Source: an uncultured Bacteroidales bacterium
GTDB taxonomy: Bacteria; Bacteroidota; Bacteroidia; Bacteroidales; Bacteroidaceae
Assembly (NCBI GenBank): GCA_902799355.1
Contig: CADCAG010000038.1
Location: 1-42,787 of the forward strand
Length of the DNA: 42,787 nt
Reading direction: 5' to 3'
Shown: piece by piece, positions 34,592 through 42,787 of the stretch
How positions within the stretch are numbered: the first letter of the stretch is position 1
Layout: each line of letters begins with the position of its first letter
Position numbers and translations under genes: made by a program
The notes under the pieces: model-generated
What the model was told of the DNA's origin: nothing
The model's input: only the letters and a program-made list of their open reading frames with translations
The model's database searches: none

Positions 34592-35806
34592 TTATTGCAG
34601 GTGCGACTGGTCGAGCTGCTTCTGAGCATACTCTCTCGACACCTCAAAGGATTTTGTCTTTTTAGAAGGAGTCTCGAACATCGCATCCATCATGATATTC
34701 TCCACGATGGAACGCAGTCCGCGAGCTCCCAGTTTATACTCTACTGCCTTGTCGACTATCAGGTCGAGGGCCTCCTGCGAGAAGGTCAACTCGATACCGT
34801 CCATCTGGAACAGCTTGACATACTGCTTCACGATGGAGTTCTTGGGTTCCGTAAGGATACGTGTCAGTGCCTTGCGATCCAACGGGTTCAGATAGGTGAG
34901 CACAGGCAGACGACCGATAATCTCAGGAATCAGACCGAAAGACTTCAGGTCTTGTGGCTGTATATATTGCATCAAGTCGTTCTTGTCAATTTTGCGGACA
35001 TTCTGCACAGAGTTGTAGCCCACCACATGGGTATTCAGGCGCTGTGCAATCTTACGCTCGATGCCATCGAAGGCACCACCACAGATAAACAGGATGTTGT
35101 GCGTATCGATATGGATATATTCCTGGTCAGGGTGCTTACGGCCTCCCTGTGGCGGCACGTTGACGATAGTACCCTCCAACAGCTTGAGCAGTCCCTGCTG
35201 CACACCCTCACCACTGACGTCACGCGTAATGGAAGGGTTATCAGACTTACGGGCTATCTTGTCTATCTCGTCCACAAAGACGATGCCGCGCTGGGCAGCC
35301 TCTACATTATAGTCAGCCACCTGCAGCAGACGGGAGAGGATGCTCTCCACATCTTCACCGACGTAACCGGCCTCTGTGAACACAGTTGCATCGACGATGG
35401 TAAACGGTACGTCCAGCATCTTGGCGATGGTACGAGCCAGCAAGGTCTTGCCGGTACCCGTAGAACCTACCATGATGATGTTCGACTTCTCAATCTCCAC
35501 ACCCTCATCATCCTGAGGCTGTTGCAGACGTTTATAGTGGTTGTAGACGGCCACAGAGAGATAGCGCTTGGCCTCGTCCTGTCCGATGACATACTGGTCC
35601 AGATGTGCCTTGATCTCCTTGGGCTTGGGGATGCGCTTGGTCTTGAAGTCTGGCTCTTTGGCCTTAGCTGCTCCAAAGCCATTAGCCATCGCCACCTGAT
35701 AGGCCTGGGCGGCACAGTCTTCACATATGCAGCCATCCACACCCGTTATCAAGAGTCGCACTTCACTCTCGGAGCGTCCACAGAAATTACATTTTTTCTT
35801 TGCCAT
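34592..35806 (-). CDS. clpX: ATP-dependent Clp protease ATP-binding subunit ClpX
   Basis: A 404-residue AAA+ unfoldase that feeds substrates to ClpP. The N-terminal zinc finger has Cys6, Cys9, Cys28 and Cys31; Walker A is GSTGTGKT (114-121), Walker [10 protein letters not shown], and the GARGLRSI segment is the sensor 2 region. The length is normal. It lies 21 bp downstream of clpP in the same transcript. Confidence 0.97.
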   Translation of the reverse strand: MAKKKCNFCGRSESEVRLLITGVDGCICEDCAAQAYQVAMANGFGAAKAKEPDFKTKRIPKPKEIKAHLDQYVIGQDEAKRYLSVAVYNHYKRLQQPQDDEGVEIEKSNIIMVGSTGTGKTLLARTIAKMLDVPFTIVDATVFTEAGYVGEDVESILSRLLQVADYNVEAAQRGIVFVDEIDKIARKSDNPSITRDVSGEGVQQGLLKLLEGTIVNVPPQGGRKHPDQEYIHIDTHNILFICGGAFDGIERKIAQRLNTHVVGYNSVQNVRKIDKNDLMQYIQPQDLKSFGLIPEIIGRLPVLTYLNPLDRKALTRILTEPKNSIVKQYVKLFQMDGIELTFSQEALDLIVDKAVEYKLGARGLRSIVENIMMDAMFETPSKKTKSFEVSREYAQKQLDQSHLQ

Positions 35807-35827
35807 TCTTTACAATAGTAGGGAATT

Positions 35828-36493
35828 CTACTTCTTTGTCAGCACCTGGTCAATCATGCCATACTCCTTGGCCTCCTCAGCAGTCATCCAGTAGTTACGG
35901 TCGGAGTCGTTCCACACCTTGTCGTATGGAGTATGCGAGTGCTCAGAAATAATGGTATAGAGTTCCTTCTTGAACTTCATAATCTCCTTGGCCTCAATCT
36001 CGATATCCGAAGCCTGACCCTGTACACCACCCAACGGCTGGTGAATCATCACGCGGCTGTGGGGCAGTGCCGAGCGCTTGCCCTCTGCGCCTGCTACGAG
36101 CAGCACAGCAGCCATCGAGGCAGCCATACCTGTACAGATGGTGGCGACATCGCTGGAGATGAACTGCATGGTGTCATAGATACCCAGACCAGCTGTCACG
36201 CTGCCACCAGGCGAGTTGAGGTAGATACTGATATCCTTGCCAGAATCCACAGAGTCCAGATACAGCAGCTGAGCCTGCAGCGTGTTAGCGGTATAGTCGT
36301 CAATCTGTGTGCCGAGGAAGATGATACGATCCATCATCAAGCGTGAGAACACATCCATCTGTGTCACGTTCAGCTGGCGTTCCTCCAGGATATATGGATT
36401 AAGATACTGAGCCTGTGCGCTCATCACTTCGTCGAGCACAAGACCATTGATTCCTAGGTGCTTGGTAGCGTATTTTCTAAAATCGTTGTTCAT
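35828..36493 (-). CDS. clpP: ATP-dependent Clp protease proteolytic subunit ClpP
   Basis: A 221-residue serine protease, with the catalytic triad at Ser126 (GMAASMA), His151 (VMIHQPLGG) and probably Asp198 (DSDRNYWM). The start MNNDFRKYATKHLG follows a -7 box at 36514-36521. Downstream are clpX and recQ. It degrades unfolded and regulatory proteins together with ClpX. Confidence 0.97.
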   Translation of the reverse strand: MNNDFRKYATKHLGINGLVLDEVMSAQAQYLNPYILEERQLNVTQMDVFSRLMMDRIIFLGTQIDDYTANTLQAQLLYLDSVDSGKDISIYLNSPGGSVTAGLGIYDTMQFISSDVATICTGMAASMAAVLLVAGAEGKRSALPHSRVMIHQPLGGVQGQASDIEIEAKEIMKFKKELYTIISEHSHTPYDKVWNDSDRNYWMTAEEAKEYGMIDQVLTKK

Positions 36494-36513
36494 AATATAT
36501 CACTAAGTAGATA

Positions 36514-36521
36514 CAAAATTA
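36514..36521 (-). promoter_or_regulatory. clpP promoter -7 box
   Basis: TAATTTTG on the minus strand, 20 bp before the clpP ATG and directly after the T-tract of the tig terminator. Confidence 0.6.
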
Positions 36522-36554
36522 CAAAAAAAAGTCGGAACGCAATACATTCCGACT
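36522..36554 (-). terminator. Trigger-factor gene terminator
   Basis: AGTCGGAA (36530-36537) and TTCCGACT (36547-36554) form a stem with a 9-nt loop, followed on the minus strand by eight T's. It is a strong intrinsic terminator between tig and clpP. Confidence 0.85.
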
Positions 36555-36598
36555 CTCTTTTTTGGTTAAAGATTACTAATTAGCCTATCGCTAATAGC

Positions 36599-37948
36599 TT
36601 ATTTCTCCTGAAGCATTTTCTGGAAGTCTTCCAGAGAAATCTCCTTCTCGTCAAGCTTTACGACGTTCTTCAGGGCAGCGGTGAGTTTCACGTCAACGGC
36701 ACGGTCTACCAGGCCGTCAACATTCTCACGCTTCTTCAGCATCTCCTGAGCGTAGTTCTCCAGATACTCGTCGGGGATGTTTGACATGCCGTACTGAGCG
36801 AACTGAGCGCGAGCAGCCTCCTTAGCGGTCTCCTTCAGGTCAGCATCCTCAATCTTGATGCCGTTAGCGCTGACGAGCTGCTCCTTCATCAGGTGCCAAG
36901 CCAGCTCCTTGATGCTTGCCTCGAAGTTCTTCTCCACGAAGTCAGCACCCTTGTCCTTGTTATTGTTCAGCATCACGCGCTTCAGGATAGCCTCTGGGAA
37001 CTCCAGCTTGCCAACCTTCTTCTCCATGTGAGCACGAACGTCGAGCAGGAACTTATAGTCGCTGTCAGCCTTGAACTGAGTGCTGATCTGGTCAGCAATC
37101 TTCTGGCGGAACTCCTTCTCATCCTTCACGTTACCCTCGCCGAAGGTCTGGTCGAACAACTCCTTGTTGACGTCAGCCTTTACGAAGCGTGAAATCTCGG
37201 TAATCTGGAAAGTGAAGTCACCAGTGTGCTCACCTACCTTCTCCTTGTCAATCTTCATCATGGCGGCAACCTCTACGTCGCTCTCAGGATAAGCCTTGCG
37301 GGGGTTCCAGGTGATGACGTCACCCAGCTTGCAGCCGTCGAACAGCTTCTTCTGATCCTCTACCTTGATGTACTGAGGCATGAGTACGGTGTCAGCAACC
37401 TCGATGCCACCCTCTACGCCAACCTCGCGAAGGTCACCCTTCAGCATGTCGCGCTGCTCGGGGTCGAAGTTCTCAACCTTCTCGTAGTGACCTGCACGGC
37501 TCTGATACATCTCTACCTGCTGGTCGATGAGCTTGTCGTCAACGGTGATATTGTAGAAGGGAACCTTGTCCTTACCGCTCAGCTTAGCCTCGAACTCAGG
37601 AGCCACAGCGATATCGAACTTGAATACCAGAGGCTGGTCGCTCTCAAAGTCGAGCTGAGCCTGCTGCTCGCTGGGAAGGGGTTCACCCAGCATATGAATC
37701 TTATTGTCCTGCACATAACCATAGAGTTTCTCGCCCAGCATCTTGTTAATCACGTCAACCTTGACGCTGGTACCATACTGACGCTTGATCATGCCCATAG
37801 GAGCCTGACCGGGACGGAATCCGGGAATCTGTGCACGCTTGCGATAGTCTTTCAGAGTCTTCTCGACTTCTGGCTGATAGTCAGCCGCCTCCAGGGTGAT
37901 AGTCATCAGACCATTCACCTTATCAGGAGCTTCAAATTGAATATTCAT
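36599..37948 (-). CDS. tig: Trigger factor
   Basis: A 449-residue ribosome-associated chaperone. The N-terminal ribosome-binding domain includes the signature-like loop PGFRPGQAPMGMIKRQYG. The middle PPIase-like part (about 150-250) and the helical C-terminal arms (KADSDYKFLLDVRAHMEKKVG) follow. It catches nascent chains at the tunnel exit. It has its own promoter and terminator upstream of the clp genes, as in other Bacteroidota. Confidence 0.92.
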   Translation of the reverse strand: MNIQFEAPDKVNGLMTITLEAADYQPEVEKTLKDYRKRAQIPGFRPGQAPMGMIKRQYGTSVKVDVINKMLGEKLYGYVQDNKIHMLGEPLPSEQQAQLDFESDQPLVFKFDIAVAPEFEAKLSGKDKVPFYNITVDDKLIDQQVEMYQSRAGHYEKVENFDPEQRDMLKGDLREVGVEGGIEVADTVLMPQYIKVEDQKKLFDGCKLGDVITWNPRKAYPESDVEVAAMMKIDKEKVGEHTGDFTFQITEISRFVKADVNKELFDQTFGEGNVKDEKEFRQKIADQISTQFKADSDYKFLLDVRAHMEKKVGKLEFPEAILKRVMLNNNKDKGADFVEKNFEASIKELAWHLMKEQLVSANGIKIEDADLKETAKEAARAQFAQYGMSNIPDEYLENYAQEMLKKRENVDGLVDRAVDVKLTAALKNVVKLDEKEISLEDFQKMLQEK

Positions 37949-37993
37949 CTTCTATTATACCTTATTAATTATATATATAATCGTTTTGAGCGT

Positions 37994-38039
37994 GCAAAGG
38001 TACAAAATAATAGTTGAAAGTTGAGAGTTGAAAGTTGAA
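37994..38039 (-). promoter_or_regulatory. tig promoter with heptanucleotide array over the -33 region
   Basis: -7 TACCTTTGC at 37994-38002. The array AGTTGAA, AGTTGAG, AGTTGAA, AGTTGAA (38012-38039) occupies the -33 position, as at purB and paaK. Confidence 0.7.
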
Positions 38040-38081
38040 AGTTATCATTTTTTAACTAAACATTCAACCTTCAATCCCCTA

Positions 38082-38897
38082 TCATTCCTCATCCACCTCT
38101 TCTGCTTTTCGCTGTTCTTCCAACAGTGAGAAGTCCTTCTGGCGCAAGACAAACGAATCCGTGAGGTAGTTCTTTCTCACCACAGGATTAGCTGCCAACT
38201 CCTCAGGAGAACCATGAAACAGGATGCGGCCTTCGAAAAGCAGATAGGCACGATTGGTGATACACAGCGTATCCTCCACATTATGGTCGGTAATCAGGAT
38301 GCCGATATTCAGGTCTTTCAGCTTCCATACGATAAACTGGATATCCTCGACAGCGATGGGGTCGACACCGGCAAACGGCTCGTCAAGCATGATGAACTTG
38401 GGTTCGATAGCCAGACAGCGGGCAATCTCCGTACGACGGCGCTCACCACCCGACAGCTGGTCACCCTTGTTCTTGCGCACCTTCTGCAGGCGGAACTCCT
38501 TGATCAGGCTCTCCAACTTCTCCAGCTGATACTCGCGGGGCTTGCCAGTCATCTCCAGCACAGAGAGGATATTGTCCTCTACCGACATCTTACGGAACAC
38601 AGAAGCCTCCTGTGCCAGATAGCCGATGCCTGCACGGGCACGTTTGTAGACGGGATAGCTTGTCACCTCCTCGTCACCCAGGTAGATATGTCCCTCGTTG
38701 GGCACGATGAGTCCCGTCGTCATGTAGAACGATGTGGTCTTTCCTGCACCGTTAGGTCCCAGCAGACCCACTATCTCGCCCTGCTTCACGTCGAATGACA
38801 CATCGTTCACCACCGTACGTTTTCCGTAGCGTTTCACCAGTCCCTCAGTGCGCAGCACCAAGCGCTCAGGTTCCATATTCTTATTCTGTTCGTCCAT
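38082..38897 (-). CDS. lptB: LPS export ABC transporter ATP-binding protein LptB
   Basis: A 271-residue ABC ATPase that drives LPS extraction from the inner membrane with LptF/G. Walker A is GPNGAGKT (47-54), signature LSGGERRR (148-155), Walker B FIMLDEP (168-174), with [13 protein letters not shown] and the switch His in [10 protein letters not shown]. The segment [15 protein letters not shown] is characteristic of LptB. It is preceded by two copies of a complete promoter (38907-38938, 38992-39023). The nearer one would give an almost leaderless mRNA. Confidence 0.93.
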   Translation of the reverse strand: MDEQNKNMEPERLVLRTEGLVKRYGKRTVVNDVSFDVKQGEIVGLLGPNGAGKTTSFYMTTGLIVPNEGHIYLGDEEVTSYPVYKRARAGIGYLAQEASVFRKMSVEDNILSVLEMTGKPREYQLEKLESLIKEFRLQKVRKNKGDQLSGGERRRTEIARCLAIEPKFIMLDEPFAGVDPIAVEDIQFIVWKLKDLNIGILITDHNVEDTLCITNRAYLLFEGRILFHGSPEELAANPVVRKNYLTDSFVLRQKDFSLLEEQRKAEEVDEE

Positions 38898-38906
38898 AAT
38901 CGGCTA

Positions 38907-38938
38907 CAAAGGTACGAATAAGCGAGAACAATACAAAA
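38907..38938 (-). promoter_or_regulatory. lptB proximal promoter (32-bp duplicated unit, copy 1)
   Basis: On the minus strand: -33 TTTG (38934-38937), 19 bp, -7 TACCTTTG (38907-38914). The sequence is identical to copy 2. The ATG begins at 38897, only about 10 bp past the -7 box, so the leader would be a few nucleotides. Confidence 0.75.
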
Positions 38939-38960
38939 CAAAAAAACGTTTTTTTGTTTT
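38935..38960. repeat. Perfect 26-bp palindrome
   Basis: AAAAC, seven A's, CG, seven T's, GTTTT read identically on both strands. The palindrome sits between the two promoter copies and overlaps the first one's -33 end. Confidence 0.85.
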
Positions 38961-38991
38961 TATTGTCGAGCGAGAGTACTTTCGACGAAGT

Positions 38992-39023
38992 CAAAGGTAC
39001 GAATAAGCGAGAACAATACAAAA
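38992..39023 (-). promoter_or_regulatory. lptB distal promoter (32-bp duplicated unit, copy 2)
   Basis: An identical 32-bp unit with -33 TTTG (39019-39022), 19-bp spacer and -7 TACCTTTG (38992-38999). A transcript from here has a leader of ~90 nt that contains the palindrome. Confidence 0.75.
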
Positions 39024-39046
39024 GATTTTGGATTATTTTTGATATT

Positions 39047-40537
39047 CTACTTCTTGGCAGACTGCTGTAAGCTGACCCACTGGCCTTTCTTATCTTTCAG
39101 CACCAGTCGCGCCTTATCCGCCTGTAACAGCGCTGCCAAAGCGTTGAAACCACCGTTGACAGAGGACGCATCCAGATAGAGATTACCCTGCGGCAGCACC
39201 ACAGCCACGATGAATGTCGTATATTTACGGAGAGCAGGGAAATCGGTCGTCAGCACGCCCTGGTCGCGCATTCTCAGCATCACGGGAGCAGCGGTGAGAC
39301 CAGCATCGTTCAGCGACTGCAACAGCAGCATGTTGACATCCACATTCGAGCCGCCCTGATTCTTCAGCGTCTCCTCTGTCTCTGCAGGACTCAGCTCGTA
39401 GCGTCCGTTCCATTTCACCTTGTCGAACACCAGCTTGGCAACGGCCTCGGCACGCTGACGCGGGTCGGCAATCTCCGTTATCTTGGCCTCCTTCAGTTCA
39501 CCAGCCAGCGGACTATGTTCGTTGAGCTGCTTGCCTAAATCCTCCGACTCGAGAATCATCGCATCAATCTGCTCCCACGTCCTGGTACAGTCCACCACAG
39601 CAGCGCCACGCATGCTGAAATGCTTCAGGTCGGCAGTGACGCCAGCACAGGTGTCCTGCATGCTCCACACGCCGTCACCTTTCTTGACGCCTTTCAGGTC
39701 ACGACCCACACAAATATAGTGATTGCTGGGCATCACCACAGGCGCAGCCAACGGGTCGCTCTCCAGCTTATAGCGCATATTGCTTGACGTACAGCTACAC
39801 ATCAGGCGCTGAATGCCGTGCTCCTCCAGGTTAAACAGCAGGTATCTGGGAATGTTCATATCCAGCTTGGCATATACCACGGGGATTTCGCCCTGTGCAA
39901 ACCAGTCGTGCAACAGCCAGAATAGCTGGCTATGCAATGTGTATTCATACTCTATCACCGTACCCACCTCCACATCATGAAGGGTAAACTCCACCTGACC
40001 GTGTTGCTCGTCAATCTTCTTATCGACAAAGGCGTCCTTCTTCAAGACGCTTTTCACCACCTTGCTGCCACGCAGATTATACGCAGTAGCCTTCAAGTCC
40101 TCTATGCTCTCCTCCGAATAGTTTTCCAAATCGTCGGTCGTCATAGCGCCAGACTGCTCATCGAGCGACGAACTGACACTGCCCACGTCCAGCACCGTCT
40201 TCAGCACCATCTTCGACTCGTTGGAACGGTTGTCCATCGGGGTATTCTTCAGATAAGGTATGACCACCTTGGCAAACCTTGCACCATCGGGTTTCAGCAC
40301 CTTGATGCGCACCTTCTCGCGATAGTCCACCAGATAGCCTGTCTGCTGGATGGTATATTCCACATCCGTCAGTCTGCAGAGCACCACAGCGTCGGCATCG
40401 GGCTCTGCGTCGTACGTCGTCATCTGCATCTCCTGCTTGGTGGGCTTACCAAACTTCATATTGATACTACCCTGAGCCACAGCCATATAGGCAGGGCAAA
40501 GCAACAAAACGAATAATTGTATTAAGTTTAGTTTCAT
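39047..40537 (-). CDS. DUF3857/transglutaminase-like exported protein, short form
   Basis: A 496-residue protein; the start MKLNLIQLFVLLLCPAYMAVA-Q (40537) gives a signal peptide and follows the -7 box at 40580, while the longer frame to 40591 begins at the promoter itself. Residues ~50-230 are the DUF3857 domain, then a transglutaminase-like region (about 385-485, FDKVKWNGRYELSP ... LYLDASSVNG). The usual catalytic Cys and His of that fold are not seen (GGSNVDVNMLL; KYTTFIVAVV), so it is probably non-catalytic. It stops soon after this domain, whereas relatives as I recall them continue for another ~150 residues. Its function is unknown. Confidence 0.75.
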   Translation of the reverse strand: MKLNLIQLFVLLLCPAYMAVAQGSINMKFGKPTKQEMQMTTYDAEPDADAVVLCRLTDVEYTIQQTGYLVDYREKVRIKVLKPDGARFAKVVIPYLKNTPMDNRSNESKMVLKTVLDVGSVSSSLDEQSGAMTTDDLENYSEESIEDLKATAYNLRGSKVVKSVLKKDAFVDKKIDEQHGQVEFTLHDVEVGTVIEYEYTLHSQLFWLLHDWFAQGEIPVVYAKLDMNIPRYLLFNLEEHGIQRLMCSCTSSNMRYKLESDPLAAPVVMPSNHYICVGRDLKGVKKGDGVWSMQDTCAGVTADLKHFSMRGAAVVDCTRTWEQIDAMILESEDLGKQLNEHSPLAGELKEAKITEIADPRQRAEAVAKLVFDKVKWNGRYELSPAETEETLKNQGGSNVDVNMLLLQSLNDAGLTAAPVMLRMRDQGVLTTDFPALRKYTTFIVAVVLPQGNLYLDASSVNGGFNALAALLQADKARLVLKDKKGQWVSLQQSAKK

Positions 40538-40579
40538 GTTAAGTGATGAGTTATCCATAATCATTTGCAAAATTCGGCT

Positions 40580-40588
40580 GCAAAGATA
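40580..40588 (-). promoter_or_regulatory. Promoter -7 box of the DUF3857 gene
   Basis: TATCTTTGC on the minus strand, divergent from the mlaE promoter about 90 bp away. It decides the start codon at 40537. Confidence 0.65.
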
Positions 40589-40650
40589 CAAATCTTTTCA
40601 CCAACCGCCAATTCTTTTCGTCAAAAACAGATAATTTCAGATTTTTTTCA

Positions 40651-40679
40651 TTGTTTTATGTGGAAAATGTTTACCTTTG
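40651..40679 (+). promoter_or_regulatory. mlaE promoter, leaderless arrangement
   Basis: -7 TACCTTTG at 40672-40679; TTG at 40651 is a weak -33. The ATG at 40689 is only 9 bp after the box, so transcription would start within a few bases of the start codon. Confidence 0.6.
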
Positions 40680-40688
40680 CAGACGATT

Positions 40689-41444
40689 ATGGTTACTAAA
40701 CTCATTTATAATGCGCTGACGACGCTCGGCAAGTTCGTGATACTCATGGGAAGGACGTTCTCCATCCCTGAGCGTTTCCGCATGTTCTGGAAGCAGTATG
40801 TCAAGGAGATGGCCCAGCTGGGCATCAACTCCATCGGCATCGTGCTGCTCATCTCATTCTTCATCGGTGCCGTCATCTGTATTCAGATGAAGCTCAACAT
40901 CCAGTCGCCCTGGATGCCACGATGGGTCAGCGGCTATACCACCCGCGAAATCATGCTGCTGGAGTTCTCGAGCAGCATCATGTGTCTGATACTGGCGGGC
41001 AAGGTGGGCTCGAACATTGCCTCAGAGATTGGTACCATGCGCGTCACACAGCAGATTGACGCCCTCGACATCATGGGTGTCAACTCAGCCTGCTACCTCA
41101 TACTTCCAAAGATACTGGGCATGCTGACCATCATGCCGCTACTGGTCATCTTCTCCAGTGCGATGGGCATCATGGGCGCCTACGGCACGGCATACATCGG
41201 ACATATCATCGTACCCGACGACCTCACGCTGGGCTTACAGCACGACTTCAAGGCGTGGTTCGTGTGGATGTCCATCATCAAGAGCATGTTCTTTGCCTTT
41301 ATCATCTCGGCCGTGCCGTCCTACTTCGGATATACCGTCGAAGGTGGCTCCGTGAATGTCGGTAAGGCCTCCACAGACGCTGTGGTCTGCTCCAGCGTGC
41401 TGATACTGTTTAGTGATGTCTTCTTAACACAGCTGTTGTCATGA
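40689..41444 (+). CDS. mlaE: MlaE-family ABC transporter permease
   Basis: A 251-residue inner-membrane permease with about five hydrophobic segments (LGINSIGIVLLISFFIGAVIC; LLVIFSSAMGIMGAYGTAYI; MFFAFIISAVPSYFGYTV). The family segment MRVTQQIDALDIMGVNSACYLILPKI is clear, as is GGSVNVGKASTDAVVCSSV near the end. It moves phospholipids between the membranes with MlaF and an MCE protein. The ATG at 40689 is chosen because the TTG upstream lies inside the -7 box. It overlaps mlaF by 4 bp (ATGA). Confidence 0.9.
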   Translation: MVTKLIYNALTTLGKFVILMGRTFSIPERFRMFWKQYVKEMAQLGINSIGIVLLISFFIGAVICIQMKLNIQSPWMPRWVSGYTTREIMLLEFSSSIMCLILAGKVGSNIASEIGTMRVTQQIDALDIMGVNSACYLILPKILGMLTIMPLLVIFSSAMGIMGAYGTAYIGHIIVPDDLTLGLQHDFKAWFVWMSIIKSMFFAFIISAVPSYFGYTVEGGSVNVGKASTDAVVCSSVLILFSDVFLTQLLS

Positions 41445-42205
41445 TTGAAGTCAAGAACCTATATAAGAGCTTTGAGGAGAAGGAGGTGCTGAAAGGTATC
41501 AGCACCGTCTTCGAGGACGGCAAGATAAACCTCATCATCGGACAGAGCGGCTCAGGAAAGACGGTGCTCATGAAGAACCTCGTGGGACTCTTCGAGCCCA
41601 CCAGCGGACAGATACTCTACGACGGCCGCGACTTCGTACACATGACCAAGAAGGAGAAGGTCATGATGCGCCGCGAGATGGGTATGATCTTCCAGGCAGC
41701 AGCACTCTTCGACTCGCTGACGGTACTGGAGAACGTGATGTTCCCGCTGGACATGTTCTCCAACATGACGCTCCGCGAACGCAAGCAGCGTGCCATGTAC
41801 TGTCTGGAACGTGTCAACCTGGTAGGTGCCGAGAACAAGTTCCCTGGCGAAATCAGCGGTGGCATGCAGAAGCGTGTGGCCATTGCCCGCGCCATCGCCA
41901 TGAATCCGAAGTACCTGTTCTGCGACGAGCCCAACAGCGGCCTCGACCCCAAGACCTCGCTGGTCATCGACGACCTCCTGCACTCCATCACGCGCGAATT
42001 CAACATGACGACCATCATCAACACCCACGACATGAACTCGGTGATGGGCATCGGTGAGAACATCGTCTACATCTACGAGGGCCACAAGGAGTGGCAGGGC
42101 AACTCCTCGCAAATCATGAACTCCACCAACAAGCGCCTCACCGACTTCATCTTCGCCAGCGACCTGCTGAAAGAAATGCGCGAGGCCGTCACGAAGGGGA
42201 AATAA
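41441..42205 (+). CDS. mlaF: MlaF-type ABC transporter ATP-binding protein
   Basis: A 254-residue ATPase. Walker A is GQSGSGKT (34-41), signature ISGGMQKRVAIARA, Walker B YLFCDEPNSGLDP and switch His in NTHDMNSV. ISGGMQKR with DEPNSGLDP is typical of the Mla group. The MCE-domain protein MlaD usually follows this pair but is not downstream here: convergent genes begin 46 bp later. Confidence 0.92.
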   Translation: MIEVKNLYKSFEEKEVLKGISTVFEDGKINLIIGQSGSGKTVLMKNLVGLFEPTSGQILYDGRDFVHMTKKEKVMMRREMGMIFQAAALFDSLTVLENVMFPLDMFSNMTLRERKQRAMYCLERVNLVGAENKFPGEISGGMQKRVAIARAIAMNPKYLFCDEPNSGLDPKTSLVIDDLLHSITREFNMTTIINTHDMNSVMGIGENIVYIYEGHKEWQGNSSQIMNSTNKRLTDFIFASDLLKEMREAVTKGK

Positions 42206-42207
42206 AG

Positions 42208-42250
42208 AAGAAAGGGCACAAAGGGTCTGACCCCTTTGCGCCCTTCTTGC
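42208..42250. terminator. Bidirectional terminator between mlaF and the smalltalk gene
   Basis: A long imperfect stem (AAGAAAGGGCACAAAGGG against CCCTTTGCGCCCTTCTT, a few mismatches) with a 5-nt loop lies between two convergent genes. Confidence 0.75.
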
Positions 42251-42346
42251 TTACTTACAGCTGGTCACACCCAGCGTAGTCGTCAGTGCAGTCAGCACTG
42301 TCACGATGACCTGAATCACCGTCTTCCAAAACTCCTTGTTTTTCAT
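42251..42346 (-). CDS. Smalltalk mini-protein
   Basis: A 31-residue peptide: MKNKEFWKTVIQVIVTVLTA at the N-terminus, then LTTTLGVTSCK. It has a charged start, one membrane-spanning helix and a Ser-Cys-Lys end. This matches the 'smalltalk' family found beside HU-like proteins in Prevotella and Bacteroides. The start overlaps the HU stop by 4 bp (ATGA), so translation is coupled. Its function is unknown. It is too short for ordinary ORF cut-offs. Confidence 0.85.
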   Translation of the reverse strand: MKNKEFWKTVIQVIVTVLTALTTTLGVTSCK

Positions 42347-42783
42347 TCGCCGCCCTCCTGATCCTTATCCACCTTGTTCTCAGGCAGCTCTTCGACCTTC
42401 ACGCCCTGCAGGAACTGCTTGGTGCGGTTGCCAGCCTGGTCGTGGCTACGCTCGGGGGTGAACACCACGTGCATGCCCTCGATGTTGTCGGTGATGGTGA
42501 AGGCCTTGGCAGAACGTGCACCGCGGCAGTTCAGACCGATTTTGAACGAGCCGAAGCCGTCCAGCTTCACACGCTTGGAGTCCTGCATCTGGTCCTTCAT
42601 GACCTCCACCAGCTCCTCGATGACGGCCATGACGTCCGAACGCTTGACGGTACAGTTACGCTGGATGATCTCTGACAGGCCACGGGTGTCGATGACGCCG
42701 ATGGGCACGGCACGGGCATACCACTTGCCGCTACGCTTGGTTCCTACACTCTGATCCTGATGCAATCTGAATAATACACTCAT
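42343..42783 (-). CDS. HU-like DNA-binding protein (extended family)
   Basis: A 146-residue protein starting MSVLFRLHQDQSVGTKRSGKWYARAV. The HU/IHF fold covers about residues 30-115 (LSEIIQRNCTVKRSDVMAVIEELVEVMKDQM ... KLDGFGSFKIGL), and the tail is acidic (EELPENKVDKDQEGGE). It belongs to the Bacteroidota HU-related family with an extended N-terminus. The promoter is outside the window. Genes of this type commonly pair with smalltalk and an amidase; an amidase is not seen here after smalltalk. Confidence 0.88.
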   Translation of the reverse strand: MSVLFRLHQDQSVGTKRSGKWYARAVPIGVIDTRGLSEIIQRNCTVKRSDVMAVIEELVEVMKDQMQDSKRVKLDGFGSFKIGLNCRGARSAKAFTITDNIEGMHVVFTPERSHDQAGNRTKQFLQGVKVEELPENKVDKDQEGGE

Positions 42784-42787
42784 AATG

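Overview
The window looks like a chromosomal segment of a Prevotella-type member of the Bacteroidota (Prevotellaceae). The evidence is the promoter style (TAnnTTTG -7 boxes, several with a TTTG -33 box about 19-20 bp upstream, and no strong Shine-Dalgarno sequences), the gene orders guaB-surA-surA-ostA-mutL and tig-clpP-clpX-recQ, a 'smalltalk' mini-protein next to an HU-like protein, and DUF4876/DUF6850-type surface proteins. No rRNA, CRISPR array, transposase or integrase was seen. One tRNA gene (Val, anticodon UAC) is present.

Layout. 1-3.6 kb: surface or outer-membrane genes (end of a DUF4876-like protein, a beta-barrel, a secreted lamin-tail/DUF4876-like protein). 3.7-8.4 kb: asd, and divergently a cation:proton antiporter, a LolD-type ATPase and a shortened CvfB-like RNA-binding protein in overlapping order. 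8.4-9.3 kb: a YozG-type HTH regulator with a DUF2975 membrane protein. 9.3-14.5 kb: a repeat-rich accessory block. It holds a 21-bp tandem array, two 64-bp direct repeats that bracket two unknown genes and a PrimPol-like/DUF3987 primase-helicase gene, six TTGACA iterons next to an AT-rich stretch just upstream of the primase-helicase gene, and then a RelB/YafQ-type toxin-antitoxin pair. 14.5-20 kb: an outer-membrane protein, an interrupted asnS, a pseudouridine synthase with a very long Gly/Gln/Arg/Tyr-rich disordered N-terminus, purB and tRNA-Val. 20-23.3 kb: an ACT-domain protein, phenylacetate-CoA ligase and OmpA. 23.5-31.3 kb: guaB, two SurA-like isomerases, OstA and mutL as one operon. 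31.3-38 kb: an unknown secreted protein, recQ, clpX, clpP and tig. 38-42.8 kb: lptB behind duplicated promoters, a DUF3857 protein, mlaEF, smalltalk and HU.

Functionally the segment is mostly housekeeping with strong envelope content: LPS transport (OstA, LptB), lipoprotein release (LolD), phospholipid transport (MlaEF), OMP chaperones (SurA pair) and several barrels. The most unusual items are the bracketed primase-helicase block with iterons, heptanucleotide tandem arrays that sit over the -33 region of three promoters (purB, paaK, tig) and recur at a coding linker and at a start codon, the duplicated lptB promoter with a palindrome between the copies, and the out-of-frame lesion in asnS. 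All functional calls are from reading the sequence and from memory of the families; no database search was run.
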